Assembly: GCA_963775935.1 (NCBI GenBank)
Contig: CAVZKR010000002.1
Span: 248,001-312,000 of the forward strand
Reading direction: 5' to 3'
Source of the DNA: JBBIPA01 sp963775935
GTDB taxonomy: Bacteria; Chloroflexota; Dehalococcoidia; GIF9; UBA5629
Length of the DNA: 64,000 nt
Shown here: one piece after another, positions 8,308 to 16,369 of the stretch
Position numbering within the stretch: the stretch's first letter is position 1
How the letters are laid out: each line of letters starts with the position of its first letter
Notes under the pieces: generated by a model
Told to the model about the DNA's origin: nothing
The model's input: only the letters and a program-made list of their open reading frames with translations
The model's database searches: none
Translations under genes and position numbers: made by a program

Positions 8308-9150
8308 TTGAAAAGGTTAGTTTTTCTTTCTCTATCAATACTACTACTTATTCTCATCCCGGGTTGTTTTACACTTCCAGCCCCGGCACCAAATCCTGTC
8401 CCACCGGTAGGAGCACCTTCGGTTATTGTAGCCTTTAGCAGCAATCCATCTGCGATTACTGCTGGTGGCACATCAACTCTGTTGTGGAATGTTACTGGAG
8501 CTATATCGGTGAATATAGACCAGGGTATAGGCCTGGTTGATGTTGCGGGTACCAGGGTAGTGTCACCGGCTGCATCCACTGTTTACACTATAAGTGCCAC
8601 CAACGCTGCTGGTACTGTTACCAGATCAGCGGTGATTACTGTCAACTCAGTGATAATAGCGCCACCACCGGTTATCATAGAATTTAGCAGCAATCCATCT
8701 GCGATTACTGCTGGTGGCACATCAACTCTGTTGTGGAAGGTTACTGGAGCTACATCGGTGAGTTTAGACCAGGGTATAGGTCAGGTTAGTGCTGCGGGTA
8801 CCAGGGTAGTATTGCCGGCTAAATCCACCGTTTACACTATAAGTGCCACCAACGCTACTGGTACCGTAATCAAATCATCGGCGATTATTATCGTCTCAGC
8901 AGTGCCACCAACTACCGCTAGCAATCCTGTTATCAGCTTCACAGCCGCCCATATCGGAGGTACTTCGTGGCAACTTAACTGGAATGTGTCAAACGCCACA
9001 CAGATAGCCATCCAGCCTGATATCGGTCCTGTTAACCCAACAGGTAGCATAGTGGTCACCGTACCTTCAGGACAAACTAAACTGTACAGGTTGGAAGCAG
9101 TAAACGACTGGGGATGGGCCTATTGGCAAGTCATTATGGCAACACCTTAA
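8308..9150 (+). CDS. Modular lipoprotein, copy 6 (two Ig-like + GWAYW module)
   Basis: Sixth paralogue (280 residues), TTG start fixed by the adjacent upstream TAG and AGGAGG. Lipobox IPGC. It has two tandem Ig-like domains (about 30-110 and 115-190). The second repeats FSSNPSAITAGGTSTLLW almost exactly at the DNA level, showing an intragenic duplication. The GWAYW module of copy 3 closes the protein. Followed by the second mini-ORF at 9206. Confidence 0.85.
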   Translation: MKRLVFLSLSILLLILIPGCFTLPAPAPNPVPPVGAPSVIVAFSSNPSAITAGGTSTLLWNVTGAISVNIDQGIGLVDVAGTRVVSPAASTVYTISATNAAGTVTRSAVITVNSVIIAPPPVIIEFSSNPSAITAGGTSTLLWKVTGATSVSLDQGIGQVSAAGTRVVLPAKSTVYTISATNATGTVIKSSAIIIVSAVPPTTASNPVISFTAAHIGGTSWQLNWNVSNATQIAIQPDIGPVNPTGSIVVTVPSGQTKLYRLEAVNDWGWAYWQVIMATP

Positions 9151-9205
9151 ATTCCAGTCACATATATTTCGTAGTGAGCACATCCATTTTAGCCAGGAGG
9201 TTAAA

Positions 9206-9244
9206 ATGAACGCCAGGAAATTATTCAACAAGGAAGAGCCATGA
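9206..9244 (+). CDS. Mini-ORF after copy 6 (12 aa)
   Basis: Short frame MNARKLFNKEEP with AGGAGG about 7 nt upstream, the counterpart of 5565-5615. The flanks (TATATTTCGTAGT, ACATCCATT) match those after copy 3, so the duplicated unit extends at least to here. Probably a remnant rather than a working gene. Confidence 0.3.
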   Translation: MNARKLFNKEEP

Positions 9245-9551
9245 TGCACAAGGCAATAACATAGGCATAGTGCGTTTTATTACGCTTATAGGAGCTTATA
9301 ATATATTTACCCACACTGAAATAGTATTTTAGAACAAAGAACAAGGTTAATATAACTTTACCAATACATAATTAAAACGCTAGCCATATTAACCTTACCT
9401 ATGCCATGTGAAGGTTTCAGGTTAAGGCCGGGGCAATATAAGAGTTGTTTTTTGCTGAGATTCATTGGTTAATAAAGGGAAATCTAAAGATTTAATAAGG
9501 GATGCGATGAATTATGCAGGTGGATATTATGTGGATTAAAAAGCGTGGTTG
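9245..9551. other. Intergenic, nothing recognised
   Basis: About 300 bp of AT-rich sequence between the lipoprotein array and the convergent membrane-protein gene. I see no clear reading frame, tRNA or terminator hairpin. Confidence 0.5.
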
Positions 9552-9851
9552 TTAATGGGTGCATAGGAATTGACCAAGGAAGAAAAGCAAAGCGCAAAAG
9601 CCTACTAGCACAGCTAAAAAAACGAGAATAGACCGTTCCTTGCTCTTTATTATACTGATGAGCCCAGTTATAAAAGCAGCTATGAGTGAGATACCAATGG
9701 CAACGTTTGCTATAAAGATAAGAGCAAATGGACCGGGTTCTTCACCCAACCTGGTCAAGACCGCGAACAATATAGAGAGCAGAATGAAGGCGGCAGCTAG
9801 GCCGACCGACCATCTACCCAAAGAACTTTTTGGCAGAATACTAATCCGCAT
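9552..9851 (-). CDS. Small three-helix membrane protein
   Basis: A 99-residue hydrophobic protein reading leftward, with three probable membrane helices (about 15-36, 43-66 and 73-92) and short charged loops (RLGEEPGP, IKSKERS). The start at 9851 (MRISILP) is preferred over an ATG eight codons earlier, because AGGAGG falls between the two at normal spacing to the inner ATG. No family recognised. It stands alone between unrelated genes. Confidence 0.6.
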   Translation of the reverse strand: MRISILPKSSLGRWSVGLAAAFILLSILFAVLTRLGEEPGPFALIFIANVAIGISLIAAFITGLISIIKSKERSILVFLAVLVGFCALLFFLGQFLCTH

Positions 9852-10094
9852 GGCCTTTACCTCCTGCGACATCTAACCACTGTCATTATGTTACTATCAC
9901 GATTCGCTCGCTGTCAAAATGTATTTTCGTTATTATGAAAGGTACAGAAGCACCTGGTTACAACGAACTGACGCTATGGGGGGTAGGTGCAAGAGCTGAT
10001 AGCGATTTATTGTATCCCCCACACGGTTTACTGCGTCATGATTGGTTAGTTTAATACGAAGATGCTAATTTTAAATAAGGAATTGTTGATTTGA

Positions 10095-10643
10095 CTAGTT
10101 TTTTTTGGTTAAGGCATGCAGGGCTGCCCGTGCCGCGAGAGGGACTTGTATCGATTGCCCCGTGTCCTCAAGTGATAGTAAGACCGGCCTCAGTACCGTG
10201 CCAAGATTCCCCTTGTTCATATCGTGTAGTACATGGTGGATACCCTCATATAGCCAGTATGAATTCGAATTCTTGATTAACGCCTCCAGTATCGGGACTA
10301 TCGCCTTGCGTCCTATCCGAATTAACCCCTCAGCAGCCAACCAACGAACATCAAACATCTTATCTTCTAAGGCTTTTAACAGTGCTTGGATTGAGGAGGA
10401 ACTGCCGATCTGGCTCAGAGCTTTAGCTGCTTCCCACCGCACCCAGCAGTTCTCATTCGACAGTGCTTTTATCAACGGAGCTATGGAACTCCCCCGGTAA
10501 TCAACAAGCTGCTGACGTGCCTTCACACGTACTATCCCATCTTTACTGGCAAGATCGGCGATTAACGATGAGATAGTTGTTTTGGAGGCCTTGCTAGTCG
10601 TGACTAAATTGGTCTTTGATGGATTATTCTGCTTCTTGCTCAT
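10095..10643 (-). CDS. HEAT-repeat protein
   Basis: A 182-residue soluble protein made of PBS-lyase/HEAT-type helical repeats after a Ser/Thr/Lys-rich N-terminus of about 25 residues. Repeats can be seen at about 30-60 (IADLASKDGIVRVKARQQL), 61-92 (IKALSNENCWVRWEAAKAL) and 93-123 (LKALEDKMFDVRWLAAEGL), with weaker ones to the end. Such solenoids act as protein-protein scaffolds. No catalytic motif and no linked operon. The start codon has little Shine-Dalgarno sequence upstream. Confidence 0.8.
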   Translation of the reverse strand: MSKKQNNPSKTNLVTTSKASKTTISSLIADLASKDGIVRVKARQQLVDYRGSSIAPLIKALSNENCWVRWEAAKALSQIGSSSSIQALLKALEDKMFDVRWLAAEGLIRIGRKAIVPILEALIKNSNSYWLYEGIHHVLHDMNKGNLGTVLRPVLLSLEDTGQSIQVPLAARAALHALTKKN

Positions 10644-10805
10644 AATTTTAGCTTACTTAATCGACATTATACATACTTGAAATAAAGGGCTCAATGAAAA
10701 ACCGCCAAATGTCATAACTATTTAATATATCCCGACCCGATTATATAACTATTCTATGGTCATGTTGCTAATATTTTCTAACAGTAATTAAAGGAGGTAA
10801 ATAGC

Positions 10806-10982
10806 ATGACAGTAAGAGTCCAGATCGAATTATCAGACGAAGAGGATAAGATCGTTGAGGTTTACAGAATCGAACACAACAAGAAAAACAATGAGGAAGC
10901 TATCAAAGAAATTATTAAGAATTACAAGTCCCTAAATGAGTTCAAGGAAAAAAATAAAAAGAGTTGGCTGCAGAGTTTATAG
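10806..10982 (+). CDS. Small charged protein (58 aa)
   Basis: A 58-residue frame starting MTVRVQIELSDEEDKIVEVY with AAAGGAGG 7-8 nt upstream. It is highly charged with an acidic beta-like N-terminus and a long Lys/Glu helix (NNEEAIKEIIKNYKSLNEF). This resembles small ribbon-helix-type or stress proteins but matches no family I can name. Its leader shares CATAACTATTTAA and TTGCTAATAT blocks with the class A lipoprotein leaders, suggesting common regulation. The next gene (11065) follows closely in the same direction. Confidence 0.6.
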   Translation: MTVRVQIELSDEEDKIVEVYRIEHNKKNNEEAIKEIIKNYKSLNEFKEKNKKSWLQSL

Positions 10983-11064
10983 CGCAATAAAAGCCATAAA
11001 TGTAGACCAGACCATCTGACAAGGATTTCAACTTAAAAGTTTATTTATTAAGAAGGAGGCAAAT

Positions 11065-11223
11065 ATGAGTATCTTGTTGATCATCGGTATCATTATCTTA
11101 ATTCTTTGGTTGCTGGGTTTATTCGTTTTACCCACTTTAGGTGGGCTTATCCACATCGCACTTGTTATTGCAGTCATTCTTATCATTATCTGGCTGCTAA
11201 GAAGGGTATTCAAACTTTTCTAG
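11065..11223 (+). CDS. Lmo0937-type small membrane protein
   Basis: A 52-residue protein with two hydrophobic helices separated by FVLPTLGGLIHI, the layout of the Lmo0937/DUF5670 family (stress-associated tiny membrane proteins; molecular role unknown). AGAAGGAGG lies 6-7 nt before the ATG. Part of its 3' sequence (CATTATCTGGCTGCT) recurs at 6140-6158, after dodecin. Probably co-transcribed with the small gene at 10806. Confidence 0.7.
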   Translation: MSILLIIGIIILILWLLGLFVLPTLGGLIHIALVIAVILIIIWLLRRVFKLF

Positions 11224-11586
11224 CCATATGTTATTTGCGTTAATCTATGACTAAAACGAAGGTATGAGTTTCAAATATCTGATGCAAAGCTGGAATCAAG
11301 TGCGTCTTCTCAAACAGAAGTTCGGTATCCTTCCAATGCGGGCTACCAATTCTAGAAGATTAGCCCTCAGCCCTAGTGCCCAACCTTTTCTTTTTTAAGT
11401 CTAAAATTTGACTCGAAAATTTGAACGCAATATCATAAGAATATACCATGGGTACTACGAATGGTGGGTTAGGACGGCTGCCTCATTTCCAAACCTTAAA
11501 TAAAATCCCGCATTGCCATCTACTAAAGCTAATACCCAGTACATAAAGAGTATCCAGGTCAAATACAGGTTCCAGGGGAGGATATC
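11224..11586. other. Intergenic, nothing recognised
   Basis: About 360 bp without a supported gene. It ends in the ribosome binding site GGGGAGG of the molybdoenzyme gene. I found no confident promoter or terminator. Confidence 0.45.
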
Positions 11587-12888
11587 ATGAATGGATTCGA
11601 TGGTTTGACCGAGCAGCAGGTAAACGCACTGTGGAATAAAGCTGAAGTTGCTGGTATACCGAGGCGTAAATTTCTGACTTTACTCGCTGCCGGCGGCGCC
11701 ACAGCCGTGCTGGCATCTCTTGTCGGATGTGCACCCCTGCCGGCATCAGCACCCCCACTGCCCACTACTCCCCCGCCCCCAGCGCCGGCTGCTCCCCCGA
11801 CACCACCGCCCGCAGCTCCGGCCCCGCAGCGCCTGATCCAGAAACCGATTCCTGACCAATTCTTTATCCCGCTTGGCACCAATGCTGAAATGCGCTTTGA
11901 ATTGCTGGCAAATCGCAATTATGCCGTGCCCAATTCGCTTTTCTTTGTCCGCAGCCATACCTCAACACCGCTCATCGATATCAAAACATGGAAACTGAGC
12001 ATCACCGGTGATGGCATAGAAAAACCATTCGAGGTGACCTATGATGACCTGTTAAAAATGCCGGCTAAGACAGTGACACGCTTTATCGAATGTGCCGGTA
12101 ACGGCCGCTCATTTTTCACTTCGTTATTGAATAAGCCGGCAGAAGGCGGACAATGGCGTTTCGGCGGCTATGGACTCGCCGAATGGACCGGCGTGCCGCT
12201 CTCTGAACTCCTCAGGAAGGCAGGAATTAAAAAGACAGCAGTAGACGTTATGCCCACCGGCCTTGATTCGCAGGCTATTGAACGTCCTGTGCCTGTGGCA
12301 AAAGCGATGGAAGAAGATACCATAGTGGCATATCTGATGAATGGAGACATTCTCCCGGTTGACCATGGTTTCCCGGCCCGCGTCATGGTGCCCGGCTGGG
12401 TAGGAATCTCCAGCATTAAATGGGTAGGTAAAATCACGGTTTCCGAGAAACCGATTTTCGTTGATAAGAATACCAATAACTATGTGTTAATTGGACCGGA
12501 CTACGAACCACAACCACCCGCGAAAGGTCCCGCCGTTACCACGCAGGTAATAAAAAGCGCCTGCTGTCTACCATGGCCAGCCAGTCTATCTGCTGGCCCG
12601 CAAAAAATCATCGGCTACGCATGGTCGCCATTTGGTAAAATCTCCAAGGTCGAGGTTAGCCTCGACGGTGGCAAAACCTTTCGGGATGCTGCTCTTATGG
12701 GGCCGAATATAGAGAGTGCCGGCAGCCGCTGGGAGTTCTCCTTCAATGCTCAACCTGGAGACTTGACTATCACGCCACGCGCCACGGACGATAAAAATAA
12801 TACCCAATACGATGTTTCACAGCAAAAGTGGAACCAGTTAGGTTACTTATTTGGCGCCATGGTACCACATGCCGTAAAGGTGATATAG
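11587..12888 (+). CDS. SuoX-like molybdenum-cofactor oxidoreductase, Tat lipoprotein
   Basis: A 433-residue member of the sulfite-oxidase fold. The N-terminus has a twin-arginine motif (RRKFL, 26-30) followed by a lipobox LVGC (Cys48) and a long Pro/Ala linker (about 50-85). This implies export with folded cofactor and lipid anchoring outside the cell. The oxidoreductase molybdopterin domain (about 90-290) contains RFIECAGNGR, whose Cys is the expected Mo ligand, and MVPGWVGISSIKWV. A Mo-co dimerisation domain (about 310-430) follows, with GYAWSP..KVEVSLDGGKTF. The c-type cytochrome gene 12 bp downstream is a likely electron acceptor. Substrate could be sulfite or another oxo-acceptor; not determined. 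Confidence 0.9.
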   Translation: MNGFDGLTEQQVNALWNKAEVAGIPRRKFLTLLAAGGATAVLASLVGCAPLPASAPPLPTTPPPPAPAAPPTPPPAAPAPQRLIQKPIPDQFFIPLGTNAEMRFELLANRNYAVPNSLFFVRSHTSTPLIDIKTWKLSITGDGIEKPFEVTYDDLLKMPAKTVTRFIECAGNGRSFFTSLLNKPAEGGQWRFGGYGLAEWTGVPLSELLRKAGIKKTAVDVMPTGLDSQAIERPVPVAKAMEEDTIVAYLMNGDILPVDHGFPARVMVPGWVGISSIKWVGKITVSEKPIFVDKNTNNYVLIGPDYEPQPPAKGPAVTTQVIKSACCLPWPASLSAGPQKIIGYAWSPFGKISKVEVSLDGGKTFRDAALMGPNIESAGSRWEFSFNAQPGDLTITPRATDDKNNTQYDVSQQKWNQLGYLFGAMVPHAVKVI

Positions 12889-12900
12889 GAGGGTAAGAGC

Positions 12901-13347
12901 ATGAGTAAATCCTTTATCAGTGTATCTCTGGTATTTATCGTAATTATGACCTTGTTGACCATCGGTTGTGCAGCGTCAAAGCCTATCCCCACGTCGCCTA
13001 CACCTGCACCTACACCTACAACTTCACCAATAGCACAACTAACTGCAGGGCAGCTTGCAGAGCAAGGCAAGACAGTCCTGGCTAATTTCGGTCAGTGTCA
13101 CGGTGATAGCGGTCAGGGTCTCAGAGCGCCGGCTATAATTGGATCGAGTGCCCAGTTGGCAAAATATAATAACGCCAAAGAGTTGCTTGGTTATATTAGC
13201 TCGACAATGCCGGCGGATAAGCCCGGCAGCCTTACCCAGCAGCAATATTTACAGGTGCTGTGCTTTATTCTCGTTCAGAACAAGTTTGTTACCGCCGATA
13301 CCCCTGTTGATCCGAACCAATTAGAGCGTCTGGTGTTGAAGAAATAA
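12901..13347 (+). CDS. Cytochrome c-like lipoprotein with single-Cys haem site
   Basis: A 148-residue lipoprotein (LTIGC lipobox near residue 24, then a Thr/Pro linker) with a cytochrome c domain. The haem-binding motif reads FGQCH, not CxxCH: the first Cys is Phe (TTC, one base from TGC). The rest of the fold fits a class I cytochrome, with GDSGQGLRAPAI after the motif and a distal Met candidate in YISSTMPADKPGSLTQQQY. It follows the SuoX-like gene by 12 bp with its own GGAGGG site, so it is probably its electron partner. The missing Cys may be real (single thioether), a loss of function or a sequencing error. Confidence 0.82.
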   Translation: MSKSFISVSLVFIVIMTLLTIGCAASKPIPTSPTPAPTPTTSPIAQLTAGQLAEQGKTVLANFGQCHGDSGQGLRAPAIIGSSAQLAKYNNAKELLGYISSTMPADKPGSLTQQQYLQVLCFILVQNKFVTADTPVDPNQLERLVLKK

Positions 13348-13368
13348 AGGCGTTGCTTGGAGGTTGCT

Positions 13369-13397
13369 GGTTCAAATTCTGCCCGAGAAGCCAACCT
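13369..13397 (+). repeat. tRNA 3'-end-like fragment (copy 1)
   Basis: GGTTCAAATTCTGCCCGAG plus AAGCCAACCT resembles a T-arm, acceptor strand and CCA end with no preceding D-arm or anticodon arm. A second copy at 14127-14155 is 25/29 identical, all differences being transitions. Both are followed about 50 bp later by a near-consensus promoter. Degenerate tRNA remnants are the best reading; the T-stem pairs poorly here. Confidence 0.4.
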
Positions 13398-13448
13398 AGT
13401 CCGAAACACACTCGATATCAATAATCCCCATTCATATTATGGTTTTGC

Positions 13449-13477
13449 TTGACACCCCCTAAGCCTCTAACTAAAAT
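13449..13477 (+). promoter_or_regulatory. Sigma70-type promoter
   Basis: TTGACA at 13449-13454, 17-bp spacer, TAAAAT at 13472-13477. It lies about 57 bp before the start of the membrane-protein gene at 13535. Confidence 0.6.
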
Positions 13478-13534
13478 GTGCCCAATCATATAGTGGGCTT
13501 AAAACAATCAAGAGCATATTAATAAGGAGTAACA

Positions 13535-13999
13535 TTGACCGCGCTTGCAATTATATTTATTATCCTGGGCACATTCGTGCTCCTGTTCGTCCTAGTCGCA
13601 CTATCAGTGGCCTTTATTTTCTTCATGCTGTTCCACATGGGTAAGTGGAAAAGCCTTGCACAGCAATGTGGCACAGCATCTAATCCAACAGGCACAGTCT
13701 ACAAGGGACAGACGATTAAAGTAGGTAATATTCGCTGGCGTTATGCTACCACAATCGGAGTGAGCACGCGCGGTCTTTATATATCGGTGGCCCCACTTCC
13801 GGGATTCCTGTCCCGAATAGTTCAGCATCCTCCTCTACTAATTCCATGGTCTGATATCAGGGTTGTCGGGCCAGGACATATTTACCAGCTCTGGCAAGCA
13901 GTTAAGCTGTCTATAGGCAATCCCTACATCACCTCAATCACAGTTACTAAGAAACTATATGAAGAAATTCTATCTCCCTACATCCGCACGTCAGATTGA
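13535..13999 (+). CDS. Membrane-anchored protein of unknown function
   Basis: A 154-residue protein beginning at a TTG with AAGGAG 6-7 nt upstream. A single long hydrophobic segment (about 4-37) anchors a C-terminal soluble part that contains a beta-rich stretch (IKVGNIRWRYATTIGVSTRGLYISVAP) and PLLIPWSDIRVVG. This resembles PH-like domains found in small bacterial membrane proteins. Served by the promoter at 13449. No partner genes suggest a pathway. Confidence 0.6.
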   Translation: MTALAIIFIILGTFVLLFVLVALSVAFIFFMLFHMGKWKSLAQQCGTASNPTGTVYKGQTIKVGNIRWRYATTIGVSTRGLYISVAPLPGFLSRIVQHPPLLIPWSDIRVVGPGHIYQLWQAVKLSIGNPYITSITVTKKLYEEILSPYIRTSD

Positions 14000-14126
14000 G
14001 GTAGCCGCAGCCGCATTGAACGAAACAGGCAAGAATTCGCCTGGATTGAATCCCTTGAATCGTGCAGTATTAAATAGGATTCGGCTTACGTAATTCCACT
14101 TTGGCTTGGTTCTAATCCCTGGTATG

Positions 14127-14155
14127 GGTTCGAATCCTACCCGAGGAGCCAACCT
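14127..14155 (+). repeat. tRNA 3'-end-like fragment (copy 2)
   Basis: GGTTCGAATCCTACCCGAGG then AGCCAACCT reads as T-loop (TTCGAAT), T-stem strand, a seven-base acceptor strand, discriminator G and CCA, as in a serine-type tRNA. The 5' half is missing. Partner of 13369-13397. Confidence 0.45.
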
Positions 14156-14206
14156 CTAATCGCATCTATTCAAACCCATATAAACCGCACTTCAGCATGA
14201 TATTGC

Positions 14207-14236
14207 TTGACACCCTCTCACTCTCAACACTACAAT
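14207..14236 (+). promoter_or_regulatory. Sigma70-type promoter
   Basis: TTGACA at 14207-14212, 18-bp spacer, TACAAT at 14231-14236. The sequence GCTTGACACCC around the -35 is shared with the promoter at 13449, so the two are probably copies. It decides the next gene's start: the ATG at 14264, not the TTG inside the -35 box. Confidence 0.6.
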
Positions 14237-14263
14237 ATAATCAATCGCGAAATAAATAGAAAA

Positions 14264-14843
14264 ATGAAGTGGGACAACTTTCTTCTAGGTTTAATAGCTG
14301 GATTCGTTGCTAATTGGTTGTTTGGCATGGCCGCCAGGTTGATACCTTATACTTGGATTAGATACAAAGTAGAAATTACGGGAGTTTCAGAACCAGACAA
14401 AGGGCAAGAATTCAAGTACCATCTAGGCCATGTTCGAATTGAACCCCCAAGATGGAGAAGAATGCTACGGGAACCACTTAACGAATACATTATTCCGCTG
14501 ATTAGATTAGATCGTTGTGAAATTCAACACAGAACGTATTGGCTAGATGGTGAAGAGAAAAAAAACTCAAATCCTCATAAATGGAGCAACGAGTCTGAAC
14601 GTGATACTGTTTTCTATTAATAATAACAATGTCTACTTGAAGGATGATTTCCCTAGGCAAGTTCTAGTTCTAAGTCGTGGCAAGCATATTCTATCTTTAG
14701 TTATTCGTAGAATGGTCGATGGGTCTGATGCAGACAAAACAGATGTCAGTTTCGAAGTAACTGAAAACGGCTTAGAGAACATAGATTTTTTACCTTCGAG
14801 TGAACCATTATTCTCTCCCCCTCAAACCCAGAATCACAGATAG
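14264..14843 (+). pseudogene. Membrane-anchored protein gene with a frameshift
   Basis: From ATG 14264 the first frame encodes an N-terminal membrane helix (NFLLGLIAGFVANWLFGMAA) and a soluble part, stopping at 14620. The sequence continues sensibly in another frame: ..SERDTVF in the first, then SINNNNVYLKDDFPRQVLVL to ILSLVIRRMVDG and LENIDFLP up to 14843. The switch falls in CTGTTTTCTATTAATAATAA near 14607-14618, a slippery or error-prone run. Read together, this is one protein of about 190 residues with a beta-sandwich-like C-terminus. Either a recent mutation or a sequencing error. Function unknown. Confidence 0.55.
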
Positions 14844-15113
14844 CCCCCCCTTTTTTTTAAGTGCTCTAGGCATTTGGTGCGTGGATCATATTTCAATTAT
14901 TTCCAGGAATCTGCCTCTTATTATTCGAATCATGTGTCACCAGCTACCGCACGCCCGTGATAAATGTCACTTTATACTCCATGGTCACGCCATATATAAC
15001 CAATCCTTATAAATATCGCAAATATCTTTTAAATATCCCCTTTCATTCAACTACTACCGTGCCCCAGCTAATTATCGTATAATCAGCAAATGAGGAATAC
15101 AGGGGAAAGTCAT

Positions 15114-16247
15114 ATGGCCACGAAGTGGTTGCTGGCTGCACTTTCCTTTATAGCCGTGTTTCTTTGCCTTTCCTGTATCACTATCACACAGTCCCCTGCC
15201 ACATCAACACCTGCGGCTCTCCCTGCAACCCCAACATATGTGATACTTACCAACATCACCAATCCTCAGGACCCTTACTACCAGGCGATAGCCGAGCTTC
15301 AGCGACTGCGAAATGGTCGCGTAGTTCGTTTTGAAGGAACAGTCAAGAGCGCAGTTTCCGAGCTGAAAGCCATACGCCCGCGTTATATGGCTGTGGCAGT
15401 AAAGCCGGAGATGATAGAGGAGCTCTTTGCTTACGATATCTTTACTCTGGCCAGAGAAATAGCAAGCAGCACGGGAGTGGATCTGGCATATGGTTTGCTG
15501 ACAGGTGCTACGGCAGGTGATGTCCTGGGCTACATTCAAAGGATAGAAACGTGGGAGCGCGAGGGCAGGGCAAAAAAGGCAACATTCAGAGCCTATTTTT
15601 CCACCGGGGAAGGGGCGTTCGGCGGAGGCCTGGGAACATGGGGCGATAAGCTAACTCAGGACGAATTGAAAGTATTCACAGGTCTGGGCATGGATAGCAA
15701 ACGAACAGATGTATCGAAGGTTGACGATGCCATCATAGTAGCCGACTTGCAGAAGGCACAACGCCTGTATTTGCATTTTTTTGTTCATGGCAGCCCGACG
15801 AAGCTTCAGGAAATAAATATAGATAAGATAATCGGGCTGGGTTACCCATCGGTAGTGTTCAATTCGGGATGCTATGGTGGGTGCATAGGTAAATGGTATA
15901 ACCAGAGTGCCCCGGGCATGATGGAGAACTACAAGAGCACGGCAGTGCAAATTGATAGCAGCAAATCGATAGCCCTGAGATTCCTGAAGTCAGGTTGCAT
16001 GGCGTATTTTGGCCACATGCGCATGACGGGTGACAACTGGTGGGTTGCGGCAATGACTGACTTTCTGGCAGTGACTCCTATGGCAACAGCCGGAGACCTT
16101 GCCCTTGCCTGGTACAAGCAAGCCGGCCTATCCAAGCAGGCCAAGGGGGTAAGCTGTCCCAAGGATTTAGCTGACTTTGATTGTAACCTATTTAACTATT
16201 CTGCTGTCATATTAGTTGGCGACCCAGCCATTCGAATCCTTCCCTAG
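15114..16247 (+). CDS. Lipoprotein resembling caspase-fold (C25-type) peptidase
   Basis: A 377-residue protein starting at ATG 15114 (AGGGG upstream). It has a lipoprotein signal peptide (LCLSC) and a mature domain with clan CD hallmarks. A hydrophobic strand leads to a His in YLHFFVHGSP, and a second strand leads to a Cys in SVVFNSGCYGGC, as in gingipain-like C25 and related peptidases. YFGHMRMTGDNWW and the closing LVGDPAIRILP also recall C25 C-termini. It would act outside the membrane as a cysteine endopeptidase. Identity to C25 is weak by eye, so a non-peptidase homologue remains possible. It stands alone, with a possible -10 (TATAAT, 15079-15084) just upstream. Confidence 0.6.
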   Translation: MATKWLLAALSFIAVFLCLSCITITQSPATSTPAALPATPTYVILTNITNPQDPYYQAIAELQRLRNGRVVRFEGTVKSAVSELKAIRPRYMAVAVKPEMIEELFAYDIFTLAREIASSTGVDLAYGLLTGATAGDVLGYIQRIETWEREGRAKKATFRAYFSTGEGAFGGGLGTWGDKLTQDELKVFTGLGMDSKRTDVSKVDDAIIVADLQKAQRLYLHFFVHGSPTKLQEINIDKIIGLGYPSVVFNSGCYGGCIGKWYNQSAPGMMENYKSTAVQIDSSKSIALRFLKSGCMAYFGHMRMTGDNWWVAAMTDFLAVTPMATAGDLALAWYKQAGLSKQAKGVSCPKDLADFDCNLFNYSAVILVGDPAIRILP

Positions 16248-16369
16248 GGAGTAAAATACCCTCTCTACCTTAACTGACCTGCCCACCCCGAAAATCAGTC
16301 CGGTGTTAATGTTAGACTGGAGATTATTGAACAAAAAGCCACATTGTGCGATAAGTTATTTCCCTCCTT

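Noticed and set aside
2619..8579. Recurrent reverse-strand open frames of about 67 residues inside each lipoprotein gene
   Set aside because: They are antisense shadows of the conserved Ig-like coding segment and recur only because that segment is duplicated. They have no ribosome binding sites.
2388..9150. The repeats of the lipoprotein array as a CRISPR array
   Set aside because: The repeats are hundreds of bases long, coding and irregularly spaced. There are no short spacers or cas genes.
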